A program made the position numbers and the translations under genes. The notes beneath the pieces were generated by a model, which saw only the letters and a list, made by a program, of their open reading frames with translations, did not search any database and was not told the origin of the DNA. Shown here in pieces: positions 1 through 11,602 of a stretch of 64,000 nucleotides of DNA (positions within the stretch are counted from its first letter, which is position 1; every line of letters begins with the position of its first letter). Source of the DNA: Apostichopus japonicus (lineage: Eukaryota; Echinodermata; Holothuroidea; Aspidochirotida; Stichopodidae); NCBI RefSeq assembly GCF_037975245.1, contig NC_092574.1, positions 23,375,713 to 23,439,712 on the forward strand, read 5' to 3'.

Positions 1-313
1 CTTTGCTTTTCCATTGTAAAGCATTCTGTATTGTTTTCTTAAATTCCTATTTTCTTCTTCTTTTTCTTCTTTCTATTTTACTTTTAAATTGTTTGTATGA
101 AAAGTTTAATATCCATATTTTGTAGACTAGGGCCTTTTGGGGAAGATTAAGCTATGGCTCACCGAATTATAAATAAAATATAAAATAAAAATGAATGAAT
201 GAGTGGGATGAGTGTTTAACTGTAGTTTGAGTTAACTCCAAAACAAACTGTAATGCAGCGATCCACAAACCTTTAGGCCCACCACCCAGGAGCATCCATG
301 AGGCCTGAGCCTG
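1..313. other. AT-rich left edge, no gene seen
   Basis: No exon, RNA gene or repeat that I can support. It is probably part of a DYNC2H1 intron, because the next recognisable coding exon is at 3130 and its first codon is split by an upstream intron. Confidence 0.4.
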
Positions 314-1645
314 GCCCCTTCAGACCCTTACTTACTCTCTAACAGCTTGAGTCTGGACCCAACAGACCCTCACTTCCTCTCTAACAGCTTGAGCCTGGAC
401 CCAACAGACCCTTACTTCCTCTCTAACAGCTTGAGCCTGGACCCAACAGACCCTCACTTCCTCTCTAACAGCTTGAGTCTGGACCCAACAGACCCTTACT
501 TCCTGTCCAACAGCCTGAGTCTGGACCACACAGACCCTTAGTTCCCCTGTAACAGCTTGAGCCTGGATCCAACAGATCCTTAGTTCCTCTCTAACAGCTT
601 GAGCCTGGACCCAACAGACCCTTAGTTCCTCTGTAATAGCTTCAGCCTGGGCCCAACAGACCCTAGCCTCCTCTGTAACAGCCTGAGCCTGGGCCCAACA
701 GACCCTTACTTACTCTGTAACAGTTGAGCCTGGACCCAACAGACCCTTAGTTCCTCTCTAACAGCTTGAGCCTGGGCCCAACAGACCCTTTTTTTCTTAC
801 TCTTTAACAGTTGAGCCTGGACCCAACAGACCCTTAGTTCCTCTCTAACAGCTTGAGTCTGGACCCAACAGACCCTAACTTCCTCTCTAACAGCCTGAGC
901 CTGAACCCAACAGACCCTTACTTCCTCTCTCTAACAGCTTGAGCCTGGACCCAACAGACCCTAACCTCCGCTGTAACAGCCTGAGCCTGGGCCCAACAGA
1001 CCCTTACTTACTCTGTAACAGTTGAGCCTGGACCCAACAGACCCTTAGTTCCTCTCTAACAGCTTGAGCCTGGGCCCAACAGACCCTAACTTCCTCTCTA
1101 ACAGCTTGAGCCTGGACCCAACAGACCCTCACTTCCTCTCTAACAGCTTGAGCCTGGACCCAACAGACCCTTACTTCCTGTCCAACAGCCTGAGCCTGGA
1201 CCCAACAGACCCTTAGTTCCCCTGTAACAGCTTGAGTCTGGACCCAACAGATCCTTAGTTCCTCTCTTACAGCTTGAGCCTGGACCCAACAGACCCTTAG
1301 TTCCTCTGTAACAGCTTCAGCCTTGACCCAACAGACCCTAACCTCCTCTGTAACAGCCTGAACCCAACAGACCCTTACTTCCTCTCTCTAACAGCTTCAG
1401 CCTTGACCCAACAGACCCTAACCTCCTCTGTAACAGCCTGGACCCAACAGACCCTTAGTTCCTCTTTAACAGCTTGAGCCTGGACCCAACAGACCCTAAC
1501 CTCCTCTGTAACAGCCTGAGCCTGGGCCCAACAGACCCTTACTTACTCTGTAACAGTTGAGCCTGGACCCAACAGACCCTTAGTTCCTCTCTAACAGCTT
1601 GAGCCTGGACCCAACAATCTCTTAATACTTCGTCTCTAACAGCCA
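314..1645. repeat. 42-bp minisatellite, about 31 copies
   Basis: A tandem array whose consensus unit contains CTTGAGCCTGGACCCAACAG followed by ACCCTTAGTTCCTCTCTAA. The period is 42 bp, a multiple of three, so reading frames stay open on both strands over parts of the array and give periodic peptides such as SLSLDPTDPYFLSN. Units vary by point changes and by small indels, for example copies lacking CT before TTGAGCC. It lies upstream of the first visible DYNC2H1 exon and is most simply an intronic minisatellite. Nothing suggests it is translated. Confidence 0.9.
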
Positions 1646-2373
1646 TGCTTAGAATTCATGAAGGCTGGCTTGGATTATAAACATCAGCAAGCTCCGGGAA
1701 CAGTATATAAATTATTCGGACGTCAGGAAAATCTTACAACCATCCAGATTGTTTGAGGGGCAACCCACTTTAAGTTTGTGTTCCAATAGTTTGTAGGTCG
1801 TTGACCTGATGCACCGCACAGAATGACTACCTGGAAATGCTTTTATCTTGTGTCCTTAGTGATCTGAATTTTTAAATTTGTTGAACACTAAGTTTCTATT
1901 TTATTAGAGAAATCAAACGATTTCTACCACCTATATCACTCTGTTCGCCTGGTGGGTTAATATCCAGTTTATATGCACGGAAATATTGCAGTCCTCTGTG
2001 GGGGTATAAAGTTTTAAAGCCCACTGTAAAAGATAAAAAAGACTTCTTCACGTCCACACGTTATTTTTATCAGCCCAGTTTCTCTAGCCTTTAGAAGCAA
2101 ACCTTGCTGATGATGAAAGTGCTGCGTATGTTTGAAATTTATATTGATATTAAAAGATGAAGACAATTTTGAAGAAGACAGGCAATATACATTTTCAATG
2201 TTTCACAGATCTCATCATTTGTCAATATTAATCTATAAATGTATTCTATTTTGAGTTGATTCACTGTATCCACACGAAATAAAAGTTAAAAATACATATA
2301 TAACTATTTATATATATATACTACTATATAACTACATATATATATATATATATAACTACATAACTACATTTTT
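1646..2373. other. Non-coding, AT-rich
   Basis: I searched for a further DYNC2H1 exon (a segment ending in a split Arg codon before a GT donor) and found none that I trust. The stretch ends in an imperfect TATATA/ACTACATA tract at about 2305-2365 that abuts a tRNA-containing repeat. Confidence 0.4.
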
Positions 2374-2738
2374 CATTTGCCTTTGTTGTTTACTTCAATT
2401 TCATTTAAGAGAGTCTCTTCAAAGTATCTCTTTCGAGATCCGGCTTGAGGAATCACAAATGATTTCGAGTTGGTTAGCATCATGTTTGATCTCTAGAGTA
2501 AGGCAAATATGTCACCAAAACAGAACTAGTATTGTTCGATACAGGTGACAAACGCCTATAGTGGAATTACGACCTTCCTTACCGGTTTTGAACCTCTGGA
2601 CACACAATCAGCGTCCATAACTTAGTGGTTGGGGTGTCTGCATAAAGCGGGAGGCCCGGGTTCACATCCCGGTGGAGGCTGGAAGTTTTTTCACTGTTCT
2701 GGATTTTCCAACTCACTTTGATTTCAATTATATATGTA
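2374..2738 (+). repeat. tRNA-containing SINE-like repeat, copy 1
   Basis: About 365 bp, homologous to the copies at 57475-58580 and about 61650-61990. It starts CATTTGCCTTTGT and ends near GATTTCAATTATATAT. A tRNA-like domain lies towards its 3' end (about 2610-2683) with a degenerate A box and a B-box-like GGTTCACATCC. The T-arm can pair perfectly (CCGGG/CCCGG), so this copy keeps the ancestral T-stem. It is bounded by (TA)-rich sequence. It could be a SINE, or a satellite unit that has captured a tRNA. Confidence 0.8.
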
Positions 2739-2739
2739 T

Positions 2740-2966
2740 TTATTTGCCTTTGTCGTTTACCTCCATTTCATTAACATGAAGTCTGTTTAAAGTATCTCTT
2801 TCGAGATCTGGCTATAGGAATCACAAATGATTTTGAGTTGGTTAGCATCATGTTTGATCTCTAGAGTATTAAGGCAAAATGTGTCACCAAAAACAGAACT
2901 AGTATTGTTCAATACAGGGGAGTTACCACCTTCCTTACCTGTTTGGAACCTCTGGACATACTGTAC
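2740..2966 (+). repeat. Truncated second copy of the tRNA-containing repeat
   Basis: It follows copy 1 directly head-to-tail and matches its first ~225 bp (starting TATTTGCCTTTGTCG), ending at the CTCTGGACATAC motif before the tRNA-like part. The head-to-tail dimer resembles the trimer at 57.5 kb and suggests the family tends to form tandem copies. Confidence 0.8.
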
Positions 2967-3129
2967 TATCAATAAAAAAGAAAGTAAAAAAAGGGGGGGA
3001 ATTCAAGCAGTTGTAGCACCGTTAATTTTGAGAGGCGAATCAGATAACTTGTTCCATAAATTAAGCAGGTAATGTAGCTGAAAGAGATCATTTGTCTCGT
3101 TATTTTACGTGTGTTGCATTTCTTTGCAG

Positions 3130-6100
3130 AGATATGAAGACTTCCATGGACAGTCTCAAGTTTGTCTGTAAGTGGAGCAGCAGTGTACCAAATGCTAAAC
3201 AACAGATTAAGGTAAATATAAATACTCAGATTCCCTTTCCATTATTTGCATATTTCATATATTATGTCCTGATAATATCTAGGGTAGACTTAGTGGTTTG
3301 TAAATTATCTTTCACGTGACAATATACCAGGGTATGTTATTTATTAATCATGTGAATATAGTCTTTATGTGACAAGAGTAGGTGAAAATGTGAGTGCAAC
3401 CTTTTTCATGGAAATTTCAAGCACCTCCTTCCGAACCCAAAATACAAATTCTAACATTTGATAAGTAGGCATTTCACGGTATTGCAGATCTTATCCCCAA
3501 ATTTGGCTACATGACCTATGCTATGACCTATGACCTATGCTACATGACCTACATGCTATGATGTCATCACTCTGCCTGACCCTATGACCTTTTATAGTAT
3601 TACATTCTTAACATTCATTCAATTAAATCAGTTTATATACCTTTCAAATTTAACTTGAAGGAAGTTTAACTGCACATTTTGGAACAATTTTGGCAAATTT
3701 GACCTGCTATGATGAAGTGTTCCGTTGTGCATTAGTCAATGTATTGCAGACGTGTGAAGTCTGATATCTCACATGGTTTGCATGCGCTTGGTAGTCATCT
3801 TACATTCCTGTCTGCATAAGTCTGCATAAGTGTCTGTTGTGCATTAGTCAACCAATTGCAGACGTGTGAAGTCTGATATCCCACATGGTTTGCATGCTCT
3901 TGGTAGTCATCTTACATTCCTGTCTGCATAAGTCTGCATAAGTGTCTGCATAATTGTCCAATTGTGTTATACTTGGTTAGTTTACCTTTGACCTATGATG
4001 TCATATGTCACAGGGGACACTGCATCCCACACCCCGGTCGGCACATACCCACCAAATTCAGTGCCTCAAGATATGCGGATATGTGTACAGAAATGTTAGT
4101 AATATATTTGGCACAATTTGTCGATAGAGTACAATATCTCACCCCCAGCACATAACATGTAGGGATGAGGTAATAAATAAATAAAATGCCTTTAATAACC
4201 TCCACCATCCTCCTTTACACCTTGAAGCAGCTATTTCAGTTGACATCATGGGTAATGGTCCAATATCCAATTTAAAAAAAAGAAGACTTGGGATTTATCA
4301 GAACATTATAAAGAACTAACATCTACTTCTTTTGGCAAAGACTTGAAGGTAAATTCTCCCAATATTGACTTTTCAAAGCTCAGGGCTTGAATCTATGATA
4401 AAACTGTTGGCAAAAAAAACCCAATAGTTGATTTGAAAAGTGATTTATTACAGGTTGCCATTTTCTTTCCTTTTTCTCTTGTTTGTAGGTTGGAGGTCTC
4501 CAATTAGATGGTTGTACATTTGATGGGTCCAGGCTGAGCGAAAACCAACGGAACTCTCCCAGCGTATGCACAGTCCCTACGTGTAACATGGCATGGGTGT
4601 CACAGGTAAACTAGTCTTTCTGCTTTTGAAAAAAAAAAGAGACTTGTGCAGAACTTCAAATAGTATTAGAAAATACTTATGCTATTATAAAATACAAATA
4701 GTATGGCAAATGGTTAAATACAATACATCTACAATTGCAAAATACAAATACACATACTACTATAAAATATGAGTAGAAGAACTGTTGTAAAATACAAGTA
4801 CAGAGACTATTGCAAAATACAAATACAGGTATCGATGTCAAATACAAATACAATTGTGACATACAAATATACATACTAATGCAAATGCGCATACTATTAT
4901 AAAGTATGGATACGAGAACTGTTGTAAAAAAAAAGTACAGAGACTATTGCAAAATACAAATACAGGTATCGATGTAAAATACATTGTGACATACAAATAT
5001 ACATACTAATGCAAAAATGCAAATGCGCATACTATTATAAAGTATGAGTAGAAGAACTGTTGTATAATGCAAGTACAGAGACTATTGCAAAATACACATG
5101 CAGGTATCGATGTCAGATACAAATACAATTGTGACATACAAATATACATACTAATGCAAAAATGTACACACTATTAGAAAGTATGAGTACAAGAACTGTT
5201 GTAGTACAGATACTATTGCAAAATACAAATACAGGTAATGATGTAAAATACAAATAAAAATACTGGTGCAAAATACAAATATGTATACTAATGTAAAATA
5301 CATATTAATATAAAGTATGAATACGAGAACTGTTGTAAAATACAAGGACAGAGACTATGGCAAAATACAAATACAGGTAATGATGTAAAATACAAATAAA
5401 AATATTGGTGCAAATACAAATAAATAAATACTATTGCCAAATACAAATGTTCATAAATTACAAATGCAAGTACTGTTTTACAATGCAAATTACAAGATAC
5501 ACACCCATGTACTATTTGTAATATATTCATACAGACACTATTTTAAAAGTACAAGTAGAAAATAAATAAAAATAAAAACAAAAAGTACAAATAGAATTGC
5601 AAAATGCAAATACCAAACTACTATTAAAGCCCCAGTAAAATTACTGATGTACAGTACAAGTTGCCATTTTTCGCCATAGGTGCCATTTCTCCATGTGATG
5701 TCTATAAACATATTTCTTTCGTTCTAATTTAATTCTGTAATTAGATACACCATTTAACTACTTCTCTCCCAAATTCCTTAAATACCAAAATATGCTAAGC
5801 CTTGCTGTTATTGTTATGAGAGTGTTTATCCAGCTAAGTGTGGGTGGGATTAGCTTTGACATTTCTAATATTCATGCTAGTTTCATATTTCTTTAACCTT
5901 TGTTGGTTTTAATGCAATCACCTGGCGACATGTGGTCTGTACACGTGTTTCAGTGTCAAGAGACATCATCACGTTTTTTTTAACCCGTTCACAAAGCTGC
6001 AATCTTTTGCATCCTCTTCTTCTTCCTCTTTCATCCTCTCTCCAGAACTCAGATGACATTTACAGTTCAACGGATAGCATCTCGTTACCGGTCTATTTCA

Positions 6101-6207
6101 GCGAAGACAGGGAAAAGATCGTGACCAACCTGAAATTACCCTGCCTCTCCTCAGAGAGGGATCGATGGGTCCAAACTGGGGCAGCGTTATTCTTAAAAAA
6201 TCAGTGA
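3130..6207 (+). CDS. DYNC2H1: Cytoplasmic dynein-2 heavy chain, C-terminal three coding exons (partial gene)
   Basis: DYNC2H1 is the motor heavy chain of the dynein-2 complex, which drives retrograde intraflagellar transport in cilia. Three exons are visible: 3130-3211, 4489-4605 and 6046-6207 (stop TGA at 6205-6207), each with an AG acceptor and, for the first two, a GT donor. They encode about 119 residues: a segment with SMDSLKFVCKW, then GGLQLDGCTFDGSRLSENQ, then SISLPVYFSEDREKIVTNL, ending in GAALFLKNQ. The pattern and the very C-terminus match my memory of vertebrate DYNC2H1, whose last residues form the stalk-distal C-terminal domain. The first exon begins with the last base of a split Arg codon, so most of the gene lies left of the window. 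The frame stays open across all three exons, and I see no damage. Confidence 0.93.
3724..3950. repeat. Tandem duplication, 112-bp unit, two copies
   Basis: Copies begin GTTGTGCATTAGTCAA at 3724 and 3836 and are nearly identical over 112 bp. An internal CTGCATAAGT sub-repeat marks the end of each. It lies in the first visible DYNC2H1 intron (3212-4488). The rest of that intron shows nothing I can name. Confidence 0.85.
4640..5640. repeat. Degenerate AT-rich tandem repeat in a DYNC2H1 intron
   Basis: Irregular arrays of an ATACAAATAC-like motif with a longer period of roughly 70-130 bp. Recurrent pieces include GAACTGTTGTAAAATAC, AGAGACTATTGCAAAATAC and CAGGTATCGATG. The intron runs 4606-6045. 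Reading frames here are by-products of the low-complexity sequence. Confidence 0.75.
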
Positions 6208-6895
6208 TAATATCGATGATAGTGAAAAAACATGAAATGTTAAGAACAGAAGAGAAGAAAGTAGAATATACTGAAAACCAAATCAAATGAGGGAAAACTG
6301 TAGTCACTTCGAAACCAATTGAATAATTGTAATTGATGAAACCATAATTATTTTGGAAAAAATTAATAGAGTTTGATGTTAAAGGGAGCTCTTATGAAAA
6401 TTATTTGTTAAAATTTTGAAGAAGTTTGTGTATTTTTGAAGATTATTGTCATCTAGAGAAGTGGAAGTTATTTTATTCTTCCGTGCTTTTTCTTTCTTTA
6501 ACAGGTGTATCAAACACGAAAATATGAAAATGATTATTCTAACTAAGGAACAAACTTGTCGCACATTTGGAGTATACATGGTCTTATTGGTACCTGTTGA
6601 TCACCAAAAAAAGACAAAATTTACCCCCAAAAAATTTACTTTCTTGTTGCAAAATTGTATTCCTTTGTGTTATATGGATATACTCATAGAGAAGACTACT
6701 AGATAAAATATTTTATTCAGCATGTATTTATGCATATTCATAACTCTTTTCAAAGTGATGTACAATATCGTGTTGGATTCATCATACGATAAACGTTATA
6801 TTCTTTCCTTTTTGATAAACGTAATATTCTCCTCTTTTCTCATTGTCTCCAATGCACGATTTCACCTTGAAAATAAAAGCCATCTTGATGTCTAG
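6208..6895 (+). other. Probable DYNC2H1 3' UTR with polyadenylation signal
   Basis: AT-rich sequence after the stop codon. A canonical AATAAA at 6872-6877 lies about 670 bp downstream of the stop and is the best cleavage-signal candidate. The exact end cannot be fixed from sequence alone. Confidence 0.5.
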
Positions 6896-8115
6896 CCGTC
6901 CATTTTATTCAAGCCTTTGTAAAATTAGTTTTAAGATTCATATTTAAGTAAAACGTAACATTGAGGAACTCTAATGTTGTTGGATTTGAATTGGGTTGGT
7001 AATTAAAATTATTGACATTAGTGTGTAGAGAATGAAGTAAGGCATTTTAAGTATTCCAGTGAATATTATGTATGATATATTATATACAATATATTATATA
7101 ATATATATCTTATATGTTATATATAAATAATATATATTATTACATACAATATATGATGTGTTATGTATTGTACTTTGAATATTATGTATGAAAGGTGAAC
7201 ATTATCACCAACAAGAGCTTGTTATATAAACAAATTAATGAAAGGTGGGAATCAAATGTTTTATTACAAATCTGGTAATTGGAATTAAGTGGTTGTTTCA
7301 GGAAAATTTTCTGGATTGGAAAATAAGTCACTGTGAATTTTTTTTTATGGTTAATGAATACCTAAGTGTTTATCCAATTCGAGCAGAATACAATGTGACA
7401 AATTTTGTAAATTTATAGTTAACTGGATACAAAATCATTGTCATGTATTTTGCTGTCAGAATTAGTGTACAGGGGTAGGGTGGCGAGGAGGAACGGGGGT
7501 GGCTAGGTGCGAGGAGGGGCATATGGTATGGACGACCGAAACCACTGGATTCTTGAGTGTTTGGATAGGTCTACACTTATTGTATCAATTGTTTCACCTG
7601 AAAAAGTGTTGTTGACTGAACACGGTTTGTTGGGAGTGGGGGGTGGGGGTGGGGGGATGCAGTTTATGTCTTTCAAAATTTATTTATAAACAATTATGTT
7701 TGCTTTCTTGTTTGTTTTCTCTTCATATTAGGTTTTCATGAAATTTAGTGTGTGACCTTTGCCTGATATGCCATACTTCATTAGTATAGTTAATATTGTT
7801 TGGATGATGGTCTAGATGGACCAGTTACTTTTTTTTGGGGGGGGAGGGGGAGGGGGGGACTATGCTAATTCAGCTGTTATTTATTCTGGTCCTTAATACA
7901 CATCGTCTAAATGAAACAATGATTGCCTCTAACATTTGTTTCTGATTTCTTGTTGAAGGATGAAAGACTAAATAGCTTCTTAAAGGTGTATTTGATGTGA
8001 TTGGAGATAATGGGTAATTGCACCGAACATGTGTCAGTGCTTGTTAAGCTTGGGAGTGCTTGGAAATGTGTCAGTGTTTGTTAAAGAGAAGAAGGGGAAG
8101 GAAGGCAGGTACTCC
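6896..8115. other. Intergenic, no gene seen
   Basis: Contains an imperfect (TA) tract at about 7070-7165 and G-rich runs at about 7475-7660 and 7835-7860. No exon or RNA gene recognised. Confidence 0.4.
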
Positions 8116-8480
8116 CCATCCACCCGCAACCCCAAGCCACCAGCACCCTCCATCCACCCGCAACCCCAATCCACCAGCACCCTCCATCCACCCGCAACCC
8201 CAATCCACCAGCACCCTCCATCCACCCGCAACCCCAATCCACCAGCACCCTCCATCCACCCGCAACCCCAAGCCACCAGCACCCTCCATCCACCCGCAAC
8301 CCCAATCCACCAGCACCCTCCATCCACCCGCAACCCCAAGCCACCAGCACCCTCCATCCACCCGCAACCCCAATCCACCAGCACCCTCCCTCCATCCACC
8401 CGCAACCCCAAGCCACCAGCACCCTCCATCCACCAGCAACCCCAATCCACCAGCACCCTCCCTCCATCCACCTGCACCAC
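8116..8480. repeat. 34-bp C-rich minisatellite, about 11 copies
   Basis: Consensus pieces are CCATCCACCCGCAACCCCAA and KCCACCAGCACCCT. Several units carry a 4-bp CTCC expansion. All frames are open on both strands because the unit lacks stop triplets, which makes long proline-rich or glycine/tryptophan-rich reading frames that should not be called genes. There is no start context, splice site or homology. Confidence 0.9.
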
Positions 8481-8951
8481 CTCCCCTCAGTTACACTTGT
8501 ATATATGTACATATTGCTTCATACATGTGAGTGTAATATCAGGATTTCTGTGAGCGTTTCGGATTTATATTAGATTTCATCCTCCCAGGAGTTGATCCAG
8601 GATTTTATAAAGGTCGGGGATGTGGTCCTACGTTTGTTTCGGAACCGACTTCCATGTACGGGAGTCTAATAGTATCATCCATGGTTGCATTCTGAGGCAA
8701 ACTCAAGACTTTAAATTGGGTCTGTAATTATTCCTAAATGCAAAATAACTACTGGGGAAGGGATAAGCACCCCATTGATATGTGCCTGAATTCAGCAAAG
8801 GATAGATATTACCATCAAAGCATTCACTGCAATTTGTAATCATATTAGGAGAGATTTAGTAGTTACCCCTATAACACATAACCTCCTACCCCCCCGTCCC
8901 TCCATGACACATTACCCCCATCCTCCGTAACACATTACCCTTCCCTTCCTA
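8481..8951. other. Non-coding spacer
   Basis: Runs from the minisatellite to the hAT element and ends in a C-rich stretch (CCTACCCCCCCGTCCCTCC and similar). Nothing recognised. Confidence 0.35.
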
Positions 8952-10046
8952 CAGTGGCGGCGGAACCGGGGGGGGGGCTTGGGGGGGGGCTCAGTCCCCC
9001 CAATGAAAAAGTTGAGGGGGCAAATGCATGATAAGCCCCCCCAATATTTACCAAGGCTCCGAAACGTGCATCTGCCCATTTTTCAATGCATACTTGTCGA
9101 TCTGTCCGATGCACACGTATACTATATAGGTGTAATAATTTTAGTAATTGCTGGGGGACCCTCGGCCCGTCCCCTGGCTATAGACCACATTGTCACCCCA
9201 ACCGCGTCTTCACGCCCCGTGAAAAGTGGAAGCAGTGAGTGTGAGTACCAGTAAGCGTAACACAACTTCGTCTTAGGCCAATGACTTGCCTCATTTCAGC
9301 CAGTTCTCCAACATCCCCTTACTTAGTGGCGGAGCGTCCATATATACAGTCAGGGGGCGGATGCCCCCCCCCCCCTGACAGACTCAAATGGACTGCTGGC
9401 GCCCTTTTCAGCTTTTCACTATACTTTTTACTTATTCGCTATTATTGACTATTTTATTGCGCTCTCATATACCTATTGACATTTGTCATATTCTGTTGGT
9501 GTAATTTTCCGACAAAATGGCGACGACACCTATTTATTCTCCGTTTATCTGCAAATTAGCAAGGCCCGGAAAGGGTCATTTCCTGCAATCTAGGGAGTAT
9601 CTTTACTCAAAGTTTTTCTGTACGCTCCGCGCCAACCTGTGGTGGCGCTCCGCTTAGATAGTGTCGAAAGCGCCCCTACAGACCATTCTTGCCCCCCCCC
9701 CCGACCATTACCCCTAGCTCCGCCACTGCCCTTACTACATCAAAAACGTCTTTGCGAGTACACTACGAGTATAATAGCTACTCTCTTAAAACGCCATCGA
9801 ATATACAAATTACAATGTTTTTACAGACTTTTACGTGCAATCTGAGAAATTGCAGACTGGAGACCCATATTTTAGGGCTAGGTATTCGCAGCATAAAACA
9901 CACGGGAAGTGCCGTTTCCGGCCATCTGGGGGTTTGAAATAACGCAAAATTTTCTTGTACGCTCCGCGCCAACCGATGGTGGCGCTCCGCTTACATAGTC
10001 TCCACACATTAGCCCCCCAATAATTTTTTCCGTTCCGCCGCGCCTG
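8952..10046. mobile_element. hAT-type non-autonomous DNA transposon (outer element)
   Basis: Imperfect terminal inverted repeats: left CAGTGGCGGCGGAACC at 8952; the right end read on the minus strand is CAGGCGCGGCGGAACG. Both ends are flanked by a perfect 8-bp target duplication CCTTCCTA (8944-8951 and 10047-10054). The 8-bp duplication and CAGTGGCG-like ends are typical of the hAT superfamily. No transposase reading frame is present, so it is a MITE-like derivative. It is interrupted by a second hAT element at 9324-9728; without that insertion and one duplication copy it would be about 682 bp. A subterminal module at 9958-9999 recurs in two other elements here. Confidence 0.88.
9324..9728. 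mobile_element. hAT-type MITE nested in the outer hAT element
   Basis: A 405-bp element with inverted ends: left TAGTGGCGGAGC, right (minus strand) CAGTGGCGGAGC. It is flanked by a perfect 8-bp duplication CCCTTACT (9316-9323 and 9729-9736). No coding capacity. Its position inside the outer element shows it inserted later. It carries the same subterminal TACGCTCCGCGCCAACC module (9621-9660). Confidence 0.88.
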
Positions 10047-10054
10047 CCTTCCTA

Positions 10055-11602
10055 AACACATTACAAATATGTATTCTGAACAAAATTATTTCGAAGAGAA
10101 TTAATAATGTATGTATTACAAATCTGGAGCATGAGGAATTAGGGTGGGGGCTGAAGGGGGAGGGGGGGGGGGCAGGAGTATAACCCTCTCTACCATTCAG
10201 TGAACGGTGGAAAATCTGAAGGATGTATCACTTAAAATAAAAAAATTGTCAATACGTACGAATTTTTATGAATTCACTTTTATTGAATATTCAAGAATCA
10301 TTTGAATATCTTACATGTTGCATGGAATGTTACAAGTAGCAGAAAATCGTTTCCAAATGTTTTACCTATTTGCTCGAAGAATATAACAATACATTAAAAT
10401 ACAATTTTAATTTGATAAAATGAAAGTCAGTGTAATTTTGATGAATTTTCATTTGGAATCGTAATGCTGCTTAGTTCCAATCATGGCATTATGATTTGGA
10501 TACAGTTCCAAAGTAGGACTGTTTAACCGAAGAATTAGACCGTTTCCGTGAAATGTACGAATAAGAATATAATTTCTCTATATAATGCATTCATGCATGC
10601 ATGCACACGTACACACGCACACAGGTGTGTTTTACATTCAGACTGCGGACCCCATTGTGTTTTCCATTGTTCAAATCCATGTACCGTAACCTTAACAGTA
10701 CCCCGAAACAAAACATTTCTTCTGGGGACATGAAAATTCTTTTAAAATGACGTCTGAGGACTTTGTTCCTTTGTTCAAGTCCTCGGTCAGAATACGAAAC
10801 AGGTGCACGCATACACACACACACACATACACTCTGCGACTAATCGCACAACATATGTATTATAAAAAATTGGTTCTTTCTGTGTTCATTACTTCCTGTA
10901 TTTATGACCATTGCCTCTGTTTTTCTGATGCGATTATTTAAAAATGCAATCATAAAAGTTAGATATGTATTAATCAAAGCAATATCAACACAAAATGTCA
11001 TCTCTGCCAGAAGGATAATTAATCTGGTTGGACCGTGAAACGTTCACTTAGCCTTGAAAAACATTGGTAATCGTCTTGTTAGACGCCTGAATGTGTATAT
11101 TACTCATAAAATAATGATGAAATCATTACAACATACTGCAATCAAAAAGAATTTAAGTTAGTAACATCCATGCTAACTCTCCGAAGATAGGCTAAAATAG
11201 ATATGAAGTGCATTGTCACTAAGTGGACAACTGACAAGTTGAAGGCCGAGAGAGGGAGGGGAGGGGGAGGGGTGGATAAAATAAGCTACGTCGTAGATTC
11301 TTCTCCAACACTGAGGAAAGTGAAAACATCGCGCGAATATATTTCTCAACTATAGCTGTTACTGTTCTTGTGCTTCTGATATGCATTAAATTAAAAAAAT
11401 TAAATTAAAATTCATACTGAAAGTCATGGTTGGGTTCATTTGACTGTCATAAAGAATTCCGAAGATTCTTTGCTTCGGCTTTCTGCTTTCAGGACAATTA
11501 TCACGTGTCACTTGTCACATGTTGTTATTTGCCGCTTTACTTTCTGCCGGAGTATCATCATGGTTGCCGTCCTTGGTCGCCGTCATAGAACAACCGCGGA
11601 TA
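10055..11602. other. Intergenic, no gene seen
   Basis: Short CA/CATG-rich runs at about 10588-10625 and 10805-10835 and a G-rich run at about 10145-10175. It includes the presumed 3' flank of the minus-strand GPCR gene, but I could not pick a polyadenylation signal with confidence. Confidence 0.4.

Noticed and set aside
332-541. Periodic reading frames in the 42-bp repeats
   Set aside because: The unit length is a multiple of three, so open frames are expected by construction. It lies in or next to a DYNC2H1 intron.
2610-2683. tRNA gene near 2.6 kb
   Set aside because: Part of the dispersed tRNA-containing repeat, with a shortened anticodon loop and altered boxes.
8029-8553. Long proline-rich and tryptophan/glycine-rich reading frames on both strands
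   Set aside because: They are all read from a 34-bp minisatellite lacking stop triplets. No splice sites, start context or homology.
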